A stretch of DNA of 64,000 nt from Streptococcus bovimastitidis (GTDB lineage: Bacteria > Bacillota > Bacilli > Lactobacillales > Streptococcaceae), in assembly GCF_001885095.1 (NCBI RefSeq), contig NZ_LZDD01000001.1, positions 186,001-250,000 of the forward strand, given 5' to 3'. The stretch's first letter is position 1. Each line of letters starts with the position of its first letter. Positions 55,877 to 64,000 of this stretch are shown one piece after another. Below the pieces are notes generated by a model. That model was not told the DNA's origin and ran no database searches. It worked only from the letters and a program-made list of their open reading frames with translations. A program made the position numbers and the translations under genes.

Positions 55877-58800
55877 ATGAGAACGAACGATTTTTACAAT
55901 ATTATGGAGCTTGTAAAAATAGATGTTTTAGATAGCGAAAGCGAATATCTGAAACTCTTAAAGGTTGTCGGAAACAATCAGAAATACAACTTTTTAAGTC
56001 AGCTAAGTATCTATGATAAAAATCCGAATGCCACAGCTTGCACAAGCTTTGATTTATGGCGAGAACGATTTAACCGTACTGTTATGAGAGGGCAAAAGGG
56101 CATACCAATCTTAAATGACAGTAACGCATTTCAAAAGGTCGGATATATCTTCGATGTTAGCCAGACAATTTCAATGGACAGGAATGTCAATGAAGTTAAG
56201 CTATGGTCTTTTGATAAAGAAAATAATGGCAAAGCATTAAAAGACATGATTGATTTGCAAGGATATGAGGCAAGTGATAGCTTAACTGAAAATCTTTATA
56301 CTTTAAGCCGAATATATGCCGATGAGAGCATTTACGAGCTTGCAAACAATTTAAGAATTGCAGATGAAGACAGAAACTCATTTGCAAACTTTATGAGAAA
56401 CTCGGTAGCTTATGCCGTTTCAAACAGATTTCAAATTGATTATCCGTTTCCGATGGATAATTTAAGAGAAAATTTTAAGTCTATCGACAGCATATCTTTA
56501 ATGAGTGTCGGCACTTGTATTTCAAATGCTTGTAGCCAAATCATCGATGAGACAAGAAGCAGAACAAGAAATTTTTCTAAAAATAGAGACCTGACAAAGA
56601 ACCTTAGTGCCGATTATAATGAAAATAAAGTAAATGAATTAGGAGGAAATGATAATGTTATTCGATCAGATGACGAAAAAAATGATGAGCAAAGAAACCG
56701 AATTTTCGGAAGTGGGGAATACGGACGAGATAGTAGCAATCATCAAGGAGAAGACCCTAAGCAGCCTGGAAGAAGAGAAGATCTTTATGGAGGAATTTCC
56801 GAATCCGACTTACGCAGTGATGAGACTGGAGTATCTTTCAGAGAGCAAGGACGAGGAGAACTATCAGATGCTAATCGACCTTTACAAAGAGAAGAAGCTG
56901 GTATCTCACTTAATGGAAACTCAGAAGAGAGCAATCAACTTTATGAGGGACGAGAAATCAAAGTTGATGAAGTCTTGGAACATAGAGAGCGAGGAAGATC
57001 CGAAGTATCAGGCGATGATTTCAGCCCTGAAAGAGATGATAATCAAAGAAGTAGTCGAAGCGTAGAAGAAAACGGCATAGGAGAGATGAAAGAGGGAGCT
57101 GAAAATGCTCCCTTTTTCTATTCTAAGGATATTCCTAATGAGCTGATGACCGAGGAAATGCTTGAAAGAGTGCCGAAGCTCTATGAGCAGGAATGTATCT
57201 CCCTTGCCGATAAGGAAGTACACGCTGCATATATTATCCCGTTTAGAAGTAATTGGACCTGGTATATGACGGAGTATGACAGAGAAAGTGGCGATGCTTT
57301 TGGGCTTGTACTTGGGATTGAACCTGAATGGGGATATTTCAATCTTGAGGAGTTAAAGGAGTTAAATGCACAAAGACTCATTTTAGTAGACTTCCCGAAA
57401 ACATTTAGGGAACTTAAAGACACAGAGCTTAAAAAGCAGATGAGCGAGGAAGAGCTTCAGATGGTCTTTAACAGTGAGCTTAGTTTTGAAAATGAAAGGG
57501 TTTATAAAACAGCAGGTAAAGAATTACCGGATGAATACGCAAAAGAATTAAGCCCTAACTTTGCCGAAGAAGTTAGCTCTATTATGGAAGAATATGAGGT
57601 TACAAGAGGAGAAGCCGTAAGCAGACTTGCAACAAGCAAGCTTGAAGAAGCTCTTAAAGGCACTAATATTTTTATTAGCGATTTTAGTGAGGAGCAGTTG
57701 GATGAGATTTTAAGTGCCATTAAAGAATATGATTTTTATGGTAATGAAATCACTGAAATTGCTGAGCCTAATCTCCCAGTTTGGAAAATGGAGCAGTTAA
57801 AATGGCTGATTGACGACTGGAACAAAGGAGAGACAAAAGTTACATCTGAGAAGATACAGTATCTCAAAAACCTTGACATTGATATTGCGAAATTTAATGT
57901 GCTTAAAGGTTATCTTGTAAATGATGAGGTGAGCATAGAGCAGATTGAAAGCTTCAAGGAAAATATCGACTTTGTAACGATGAGCGAGTTTGTGGACAGT
58001 CTAAAAGAAATAGCTTCAGATAACGAATTTGAGAAAGTGGCAATTAAAGTCGGAAATGAATTTATTCTTGCAAGTAAAAAAGACGGCTTTGCTATTAGTC
58101 TTGAAGATACAGGAAGAAAAGTTGCTATTGAGGGAAAAGAATACTCTCTTAATCGTGGAAGCAGTTTCGAGGAAAGTCAAAAAGTAGATAAGCTAATAGA
58201 TAGTGGCAAATATGAAGCTTTTAAGATAAATGATTATGCGATAGAAAGTGATATTGCATTAGAAAATCAAGAAGCCGTTCAAGGAAATATTTTTGAATAT
58301 CTAAGCGAAGAAAAGGAAGAAGCTATTACAGAGTCTAAATTGGATTTATCTCCTGGAAGAACAGTCTATATGAAGAACGAAGCCTATACCATTCACGAGG
58401 TAAGCAAGAACGAAATTATCGGCAAAAATGATTTGTGGCTTGATCCTGTAAGGAAAGGCAACCGTCAAATGCCAATCGTAAGCTTTGCGGATGAAAAAGA
58501 GCTTTTGGAAAAGATAAGTTTTGAAAGACCGAAACTTATTGTTGGAGATGAAGTCCATTACAAAGATAAAGACTTTACCATAACAAGATTTGACGATATG
58601 GGCGGTGGATTAAAGACCATTACCATAAAGGATAATGTGGAATATTTAGGTGGTATGATAACCGGCTCAGAGGTTATCCCGTATAGGCTTGAAAGTGATT
58701 TGGAAAGACTATTCGGACTTGAGGATAAACCAAAAGAGAAAGCTTCCAATTTCAAAATTACAGAGGAGATTTTACCTGAAAAGCTCACACCAAGTGAAAG

Positions 58801-61800
58801 GTTAAATAATAACCTGGAAGCCATCTCAATGCTAAAAAGAGTTGAAAAGGGCGAGAGAGAGCTTGACAGTACAGCACAGGAAGTATTAGCAAAATATGTC
58901 GGCTGGGGCGGACTTTCTGAAGTATTCGATGAAGAAAAGGGCGGTCAGTGGGAGACCGCAAGAAAATTCCTAAAAGAAAATCTATCACCTTTAGAATACG
59001 AAGCAGCTAAGGAGTCAACCTTAACTGCCTTTTTTACGCCTAAAACAGTTATTGACGGCGTATATAAGACACTTTCAGATATGGGCTTTAACAGCGGCAA
59101 CATCTTAGAGCCGAGTATGGGAGTTGGAAACTTTATCGGAAATCTTCCGGATGAAATGAGTAAGTCAAAGTTTTACGGAATTGAACTTGACTCTGTCAGC
59201 GGTCGTATCGGAAAGCTTCTTTATCCCAATAGCGATATACAGGTAAAAGGCTTTGAAGAAACAAGCTTTTCCAACAATTTCTTTGATGTAGCAATCGGGA
59301 ATGTACCTTTCGGAGAATTTAAGGTTAATGACAGAGAGTATAACCGAAATAACTTCTTAATCCATGACTATTTCTTTGCAAAATCCATCGACAAGGTTAG
59401 AAATGGCGGTGTTATCGCCTTTATCACATCAAGCGGAACGATGGATAAGAAAGATGAAAGCATCAGAAAATATATAAATGCAAGAGCTGAGTTTTTAGGA
59501 GCAATCAGGCTTCCAAACGACACTTTTAAGGGAGTCGCAGGAACGGAAGTAACAAGCGATATTATCTTCTTAAAGAAAAGAGACAGCGTTCTTGAACGTG
59601 ATGATGCTTGGGTGCATTTAGCTGAAGATGAAAAGGGGCTAACCTACAACAAATACTTTGTAGAGCATCCTGAAATGGTACTGGGTTCTATGGAAGAGGT
59701 ATCAGGGAGATTTAGAAATACTATTTCCTGTATTCCAAAAGAAAATGCCGATTTAAGAGAGAGTCTTGAAAAGGCGAGCAAGGAAATATCTGAAAATACA
59801 AAATATGAAGAGATTGAACTTCTTGATGATGAAATAACTTCCATTCCGGCAACAGACGATGTCAAAAATTTCTCATATACCGTAATTAATAACGATGTGT
59901 ATTACAGGGAAAACTCGCTTTTTATTAAAAAAGAGGTATCGGATAAGAACAAAGAAAAGATTAAGGACTATCTCAAGCTGAATGAAGCCTTAAAAGATGT
60001 TATCAAAAGTCAAAAGGAAGATTTCAGCGATGAAGAGATAAAGGCTTCTCAGGAAAAATTAAATGAGGTCTATGATAACTTTTCTAAAAAGCACGGCTTT
60101 GTAAATAACCTTTCAAACACAAGAGCTTTAAGAGAAGATAGCAATTTCCCTCTTATATCGTCCATTGAAATACTCGATGAGGAAGATAACTTTAAGGCAA
60201 AGGGAGATATTTTCTCCAAGCGAACTATCACAAAGGCAAGAGTAATTGACCATGTGGATACTTCACTTGAAGCCTTGATGCTTTCCATTTCGGAAAAGGG
60301 TTATGTGGACTTTGAATATATGCAAGGTTTGACGGATAAGGATAGAAGCACTATCATTTCGGAGCTTAGAGGAGAAATTTTCCTAAATATCCGAGAGGAG
60401 AATACAAGGTTTAATCAGAAGATTTCCTTTGACCTTGAAGACGGCGATTTGCCGTTTAGCTGTAGTGATGAGAACAGTTCCTTTAAGTATGCCTATGTAA
60501 CAAAAGATGAGTATTTAAGCGGAAATATCAGAGAAAAGATAGGTATTGTGGATAGCTATATTGCAAGACTAAGCCAAGCACAAAGAATGCTTCTGGATGA
60601 AAATACAGATGAACAAGAAATGCTTGCAAGTGAATTAAACCGCCTTGAATTTCAAAAGGCAGAGCTTCAAAAGGTTATGCCGAAAGAACTGGAAGCAAGC
60701 GAGATAAATGTAAGGCTTGGTGCTACCTGGATACCGACAAAAGATATAGAACGATTTGTCTTTGAAACCTTAAAGACACCGGGCTGGGCAAGATGGGATA
60801 TAAAGGTTAAATTCTCCCATCTTACAAGTGAATGGAATGTTGAGGGGAAAAGCAAAGACCGAGGAAATGACCTTGCGGAAATGACCTACGGTACAAGTAG
60901 AGTTAGTGCCTATAAGCTGATTGAAGATGCTCTAAACTTAAAGGAAACAAAGGTATTTGACCAGATAGTAAATCCTGAAGGCTCAAAAACATCGGTCTTA
61001 AATAAAAAAGAAACGATGCTTGCAGGACAAAAACAGGAGCTTCTAAAAGAAGAGTTTAAGAACTGGATATTTAACGATCATGAGAGAAGAAACAGGCTTG
61101 TAAAGGTATATAACGATAAATTCAATTCAATCCGAAACCGTGAGTATGACGGCAGTAATTTAACCTTGGAGGGTATGGGAGAGGGAATTGACCTATATGA
61201 ACATCAAAGAAACGCTATCGCAAGAATTCTTTATGGTGGAAACTCGCTTCTTGCTCATGTAGTAGGTGCCGGCAAAACTTTTGAAATGGTGGCAAGTTCT
61301 ATGGAAGCAAAAAGGCTTGGAATGTGTACGAAGTCCTTGTTTGTAGTTCCTAATCATTTGACCGGACAAATCGGAAGAGAGTTTATGCAGCTTTATCCGT
61401 CAGCCAACATCATGGTGGCCGACAAGAAAGATTTTGAGCCGAAAAATAGAAAGAGATTTATCGGAAAAATTGCAACAGGCGAGTACGATGCGGTAATAAT
61501 CGGGCATAGTCAGTTTGAGAAAATCCCGATGAGTAAGGAGTATCAGCAAAAACACATTCAGGATCAGATTGATGAGATTATCAATTATGTTGAAGAGTAC
61601 AAGCACGATAGAAATCAGAATTTCACAGTTAAAGAGCTGCAAAAAACAAGAAAGAAGTTAGAAGCAAGGCTTGAAAAACTAAATGATGATTTCAAGAAAG
61701 ATGATGTCATTACCTTTGAAGAGCTTGGCGTGGATAAACTGATAGTTGACGAAGCTCATAACTACAAAAACCTTTATCTTTATACAAAAATGAGAAATGT

Positions 61801-64000
61801 AGCAGGTATCGGGCAGTCTGAAGCCTTTAAGTCTTCCGATATGTTTATGAAGTGTCGCTATATGGACGAGGTGACAAACGGAAAAGGTATCGTATTTGCC
61901 ACAGGAACGCCTGTAAGTAACTCGATGACAGAGCTTTATACCATGCAGAGATATTTGCAGTATGATGCTTTAAAGAAAAATGGCTTGGAGCATTTCGACT
62001 CTTGGGCTTCTACATTTGGTGAAACACAATCAGCATTTGAATTATCGCCTGAGGGAACCGGATATAGAGTAAAGACAAGATTTTCCAAGTTCTATAATCT
62101 TCCAGAGCTTATGAGTATGTTTAAGGAAGTGGCAGATATTCAGACGGCAGATATGTTAAATCTTCCTACACCTGAAGCACACTATGAAGTTGTTAAGACA
62201 ATGCCGAGTGATGAACAGAAAGAAATATTAAAAGGTTTGTCTGAAAGAGCGGATAAGGTCAGAAATAGGGAAGTTGAGCCAGAAGAAGATAATATGCTTA
62301 AAATTACCAATGACGGTAAGAAACTTGCTTTAGACCAGCGTTTGATCAATCCTTTGTTACCTGATAATCCTGATAGCAAGGTCAATGTCTGTGTTAAGAA
62401 TGTATTTTCAATATGGGATAAGACAAAAGAGAAAAAATCTACACAGCTTCTTTTCTCGGATATGTCTACACCAAAGGGAGACGGAGAATTTAATATCTAT
62501 GATGATATGAGGGATAAGCTTGTGGCAATGGGAATACCAAAAGAAGAAATCGCCTTTATCCATGAAGCTAATTCCGATAAGCAAAAAGATGAACTCTTTG
62601 CAAAGGTAAGAAAAGGAGAAATCCGTATCTTAATGGGTTCGACTCAGAAAATGGGAGCAGGTACTAATGTGCAAAACAAGCTGATTGCTATACATGATTT
62701 GGATGTGCCGTGGAGACCAGCAGACCTTGAGCAGCGTGCGGGCAGAATTGTCCGTCAGGGAAATGAAAATAAAGAAGTTAATATCTATCGTTACATTACC
62801 GAGAACACCTTTGATGCCTACCTTTGGCAGACCATTGAGAACAAGCAAAAATTCATTTCTCAAATTATGACAAGTAAGACACCTGTAAGAGTTGCGGAAG
62901 ATGTGGACGAAAGTTCACTTAACTATGCGGAGATTAAAGCCCTTGCAACAGGTGATCCGAAAATCAAAGAAAAGATGGATTTGGATAATGAGGTTACGAA
63001 GCTTAAAATGCTTGAAGCCAATTACAAGTCAAATCGCTATCGCTTGGAAGATAAGGTTGCAAAAACCTATCCTGATGAAATCGTAAAGCTTGAGAAACTT
63101 ATTGAAGCCGTTAAAAAAGATATATCAAGCATAGAGCCATTAGGAGATGGCGAAAACAAGTTTACATCCATAACCATTAACGGAGCGAAGATAACGGATA
63201 AAAAAGAAGCAGGCGAAAAGCTGCTTGAAGTCATAAAGACAGTAAAAGTAAATGAGAGGAGGGGCATCGGTAAGTACCGAAATATGGATTTGGAAGTGAG
63301 CTACAACTTTTTTACAAATGAGCATAATTTTAGCTTAAACGGTGCTTCTAAAACGGTAGGAGAGCTTGGAACAAGTGCAGACGGTAATATTACAAGACTT
63401 GATAACGCCATTGAAAAAATGCCTGAAAAAGTAAAGAGGTTTGAAGAAAAACTCATCAGTACCAAAGAGCAGCTTGAAAATGCAAAAGAGGAATTAAAAA
63501 AGCCTTTTGAAAAGGCGGATGAACTGAAAACTAAGGTATTAAGACTTGCAGAGTTAAATAAGCTGCTTGATATGGGAGAGGTGGAAGAAAAAGAAAATCC
63601 AAATCCATTAGTGGAAGATGTGAAAAGAGCTATTATTGACTTTTGCAACAGAGAGTATGAAGAAAATCATAGATATGATGAATTTAATACGCTATATCCT
63701 GATTTAAAGCATATAGGCATTGCCTATACGAATACACCTGATGAAAAGCATGAGATACAGTTTGAACTTAATCTTGAGGACTTTACGGCTACGCAGCTTG
63801 TAAACGGCAAAGAGATAAGTCATTACGATTATGTAAAAGAAAACAGCAGTGAAGAAATGGCTCTTGATTGCATGAAGTTTGAAATGGAAAACGGTGAATT
63901 TAGTGCATTTGTTTCTGTTGATGAGGAAGAATTAAGACAGGCGTTAGGACTTGAAATTGATGATGAAGGTAATTTCTATGATCCGCTTGCAAAGGATTTG
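55877..64000 (+). CDS. Giant ArdC-like/DUF2958/N6-methyltransferase/SNF2-helicase protein, truncated by window end
   Basis: At least 2708 residues are in frame with no stop before the window edge. Parts in order are: an N-terminal ArdC-like region (~1-190, [15 protein letters not shown]), a low-complexity charged linker (~225-400), a DUF2958 domain (~430-500, [11 protein letters not shown] and [10 protein letters not shown]), several small domains, an N6-adenine-methyltransferase-like domain (EPSMGVGNF from E1078; NVPF from N1142), and a SNF2-type helicase (Walker A VGAGKT at 1796-1801, DEAH from 1958, motif [12 protein letters not shown]). It ends, within the window, in the repeat FYDPLAKDL. 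Such proteins are usual in large Firmicutes conjugative elements and probably give anti-restriction or DNA-processing functions. AGGAGG precedes ATG 55877. Confidence 0.88.
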   Translation, partial: MRTNDFYNIMELVKIDVLDSESEYLKLLKVVGNNQKYNFLSQLSIYDKNPNATACTSFDLWRERFNRTVMRGQKGIPILNDSNAFQKVGYIFDVSQTISMDRNVNEVKLWSFDKENNGKALKDMIDLQGYEASDSLTENLYTLSRIYADESIYELANNLRIADEDRNSFANFMRNSVAYAVSNRFQIDYPFPMDNLRENFKSIDSISLMSVGTCISNACSQIIDETRSRTRNFSKNRDLTKNLSADYNENKVNELGGNDNVIRSDDEKNDEQRNRIFGSGEYGRDSSNHQGEDPKQPGRREDLYGGISESDLRSDETGVSFREQGRGELSDANRPLQREEAGISLNGNSEESNQLYEGREIKVDEVLEHRERGRSEVSGDDFSPERDDNQRSSRSVEENGIGEMKEGAENAPFFYSKDIPNELMTEEMLERVPKLYEQECISLADKEVHAAYIIPFRSNWTWYMTEYDRESGDAFGLVLGIEPEWGYFNLEELKELNAQRLILVDFPKTFRELKDTELKKQMSEEELQMVFNSELSFENERVYKTAGKELPDEYAKELSPNFAEEVSSIMEEYEVTRGEAVSRLATSKLEEALKGTNIFISDFSEEQLDEILSAIKEYDFYGNEITEIAEPNLPVWKMEQLKWLIDDWNKGETKVTSEKIQYLKNLDIDIAKFNVLKGYLVNDEVSIEQIESFKENIDFVTMSEFVDSLKEIASDNEFEKVAIKVGNEFILASKKDGFAISLEDTGRKVAIEGKEYSLNRGSSFEESQKVDKLIDSGKYEAFKINDYAIESDIALENQEAVQGNIFEYLSEEKEEAITESKLDLSPGRTVYMKNEAYTIHEVSKNEIIGKNDLWLDPVRKGNRQMPIVSFADEKELLEKISFERPKLIVGDEVHYKDKDFTITRFDDMGGGLKTITIKDNVEYLGGMITGSEVIPYRLESDLERLFGLEDKPKEKASNFKITEEILPEKLTPSERLNNNLEAISMLKRVEKGERELDSTAQEVLAKYVGWGGLSEVFDEEKGGQWETARKFLKENLSPLEYEAAKESTLTAFFTPKTVIDGVYKTLSDMGFNSGNILEPSMGVGNFIGNLPDEMSKSKFYGIELDSVSGRIGKLLYPNSDIQVKGFEETSFSNNFFDVAIGNVPFGEFKVNDREYNRNNFLIHDYFFAKSIDKVRNGGVIAFITSSGTMDKKDESIRKYINARAEFLGAIRLPNDTFKGVAGTEVTSDIIFLKKRDSVLERDDAWVHLAEDEKGLTYNKYFVEHPEMVLGSMEEVSGRFRNTISCIPKENADLRESLEKASKEISENTKYEEIELLDDEITSIPATDDVKNFSYTVINNDVYYRENSLFIKKEVSDKNKEKIKDYLKLNEALKDVIKSQKEDFSDEEIKASQEKLNEVYDNFSKKHGFVNNLSNTRALREDSNFPLISSIEILDEEDNFKAKGDIFSKRTITKARVIDHVDTSLEALMLSISEKGYVDFEYMQGLTDKDRSTIISELRGEIFLNIREENTRFNQKISFDLEDGDLPFSCSDENSSFKYAYVTKDEYLSGNIREKIGIVDSYIARLSQAQRMLLDENTDEQEMLASELNRLEFQKAELQKVMPKELEASEINVRLGATWIPTKDIERFVFETLKTPGWARWDIKVKFSHLTSEWNVEGKSKDRGNDLAEMTYGTSRVSAYKLIEDALNLKETKVFDQIVNPEGSKTSVLNKKETMLAGQKQELLKEEFKNWIFNDHERRNRLVKVYNDKFNSIRNREYDGSNLTLEGMGEGIDLYEHQRNAIARILYGGNSLLAHVVGAGKTFEMVASSMEAKRLGMCTKSLFVVPNHLTGQIGREFMQLYPSANIMVADKKDFEPKNRKRFIGKIATGEYDAVIIGHSQFEKIPMSKEYQQKHIQDQIDEIINYVEEYKHDRNQNFTVKELQKTRKKLEARLEKLNDDFKKDDVITFEELGVDKLIVDEAHNYKNLYLYTKMRNVAGIGQSEAFKSSDMFMKCRYMDEVTNGKGIVFATGTPVSNSMTELYTMQRYLQYDALKKNGLEHFDSWASTFGETQSAFELSPEGTGYRVKTRFSKFYNLPELMSMFKEVADIQTADMLNLPTPEAHYEVVKTMPSDEQKEILKGLSERADKVRNREVEPEEDNMLKITNDGKKLALDQRLINPLLPDNPDSKVNVCVKNVFSIWDKTKEKKSTQLLFSDMSTPKGDGEFNIYDDMRDKLVAMGIPKEEIAFIHEANSDKQKDELFAKVRKGEIRILMGSTQKMGAGTNVQNKLIAIHDLDVPWRPADLEQRAGRIVRQGNENKEVNIYRYITENTFDAYLWQTIENKQKFISQIMTSKTPVRVAEDVDESSLNYAEIKALATGDPKIKEKMDLDNEVTKLKMLEANYKSNRYRLEDKVAKTYPDEIVKLEKLIEAVKKDISSIEPLGDGENKFTSITINGAKITDKKEAGEKLLEVIKTVKVNERRGIGKYRNMDLEVSYNFFTNEHNFSLNGASKTVGELGTSADGNITRLDNAIEKMPEKVKRFEEKLISTKEQLENAKEELKKPFEKADELKTKVLRLAELNKLLDMGEVEEKENPNPLVEDVKRAIIDFCNREYEENHRYDEFNTLYPDLKHIGIAYTNTPDEKHEIQFELNLEDFTATQLVNGKEISHYDYVKENSSEEMALDCMKFEMENGEFSAFVSVDEEELRQALGLEIDDEGNFYDPLAKDL
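56655..57065 (+). CDS. TnpV-like transposon-encoded protein, nested out of frame in the giant helicase gene
   Basis: A 136-codon frame lies wholly inside the giant gene in another reading frame. ATG 56655 is 8 nt after a strong TAGGAGGA, which is optimal. The product is acidic and helical and aligns by eye with TnpV-family proteins: [12 protein letters not shown], then [17 protein letters not shown], then a spaced [10 protein letters not shown] end. In that stretch the giant protein is a low-complexity linker rich in Gly, Ser, Arg, Asp and Glu, as expected if the nested frame is the constrained one. TnpV function is unknown. This is more than a shadow frame, but expression is not proven. Confidence 0.6.
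   Translation: MLFDQMTKKMMSKETEFSEVGNTDEIVAIIKEKTLSSLEEEKIFMEEFPNPTYAVMRLEYLSESKDEENYQMLIDLYKEKKLVSHLMETQKRAINFMRDEKSKLMKSWNIESEEDPKYQAMISALKEMIIKEVVEA

Noticed and set aside
62685..63086. Two plus-strand frames of ~61 and 64 codons within the helicase C-terminal part
   Set aside because: Unlike the nested TnpV-like frame, no strong SD precedes them and the helicase sequence there is conserved, so these are shadows.
63301..63648. 115-codon minus-strand frame and several similar ones opposite the giant helicase gene
   Set aside because: They are Ser/Phe-rich mirror images of Lys/Glu-rich coding DNA, have no ribosome binding sites and no recognisable product.

Overview
The window looks like a low-GC Streptococcus chromosome (pyogenic-group type) with the left part of an integrative conjugative element (ICE) inserted at its right side. 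Genus evidence: gapN of the streptococcal type, the order udk-DUF1294-GAF-dnaX-DUF3272-birA, an SMK-box (SAM-III) riboswitch before metK, and an SpxR-like CBS/hotdog regulator next to map. The species cannot be fixed from sequence reading alone; beta-glucuronidase-positive pyogenic species (S. agalactiae, S. uberis, S. iniae, S. dysgalactiae and similar) would fit.

Positions 1-13.2 kb are housekeeping: the end of ptsI (PTS enzyme I), gapN, a peptidoglycan or polysaccharide deacetylase, a DEAD-box helicase on the minus strand, udk, DUF1294, a free-methionine sulfoxide reductase, dnaX, birA on the minus strand, metK and murA. Two of these genes (the methionine sulfoxide reductase and birA) have a -10 box only 6 nt before the start codon and look leaderless.

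Positions 13.2-25.8 kb are a complete D-glucuronide utilisation regulon. A GPH-family symporter imports the glucuronide and UidA releases glucuronate. UxaC, UxuB and UxuA convert it to KDG through fructuronate and mannonate, and KdgK and KdgA split KDG to pyruvate and glyceraldehyde-3-P. A GntR/FadR-type regulator lies inside the locus. A third unit carries a HAD phosphatase and a GH3 beta-N-acetylhexosaminidase. Each of the three transcription units starts at a near-consensus promoter carrying the same 15-bp palindrome ATTCATC(A/T)GATGAAT, with a CcpA cre-like site nearby, so substrate control and catabolite control can be read directly.

Positions 25.8-34.4 kb hold a GNAT acetyltransferase, SpxR-like regulator, map, a YihY/BrkB membrane protein, aroA, aroK, an LCP (LytR-CpsA-Psr) wall-polymer ligase and rlmD (rumA). 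The rlmD product carries about 90 extra C-terminal residues after the usual end of the family. This is best explained by ICE integration into the 3' end of the gene, with the element supplying a new tail.

From about 34.4 kb to the window end is the ICE, a Gram-positive conjugative element of the Tn1549/ICESp1108-like scaffold. It begins with small cargo and regulatory genes: a zinc-ribbon membrane protein, a XRE regulator, the stump of a type III restriction-modification Mod gene, CD1845, TfoX-N, SAP/DUF6434 and AraC-GyrI. Then follow RepA_N and DnaC-like replication genes, DUF3801/PcfB, a KilAC antirepressor, VirD4, an SSB-like protein, Maff2, a VirB6/TrbL-like protein, PrgI, VirB4, a CHAP-type wall hydrolase, DUF4315 and DUF4366. 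An AbiEi/AbiEii toxin-antitoxin cassette bracketed by two copies of a 34-bp palindrome comes next, then topB, a C5 DNA methyltransferase, and a giant methyltransferase/SNF2-helicase protein that runs off the window. A TnpV-like gene with its own strong ribosome binding site is nested out of frame inside the giant gene. The relaxase, integrase and right end of the ICE are not in the window, and no antibiotic resistance gene is seen.
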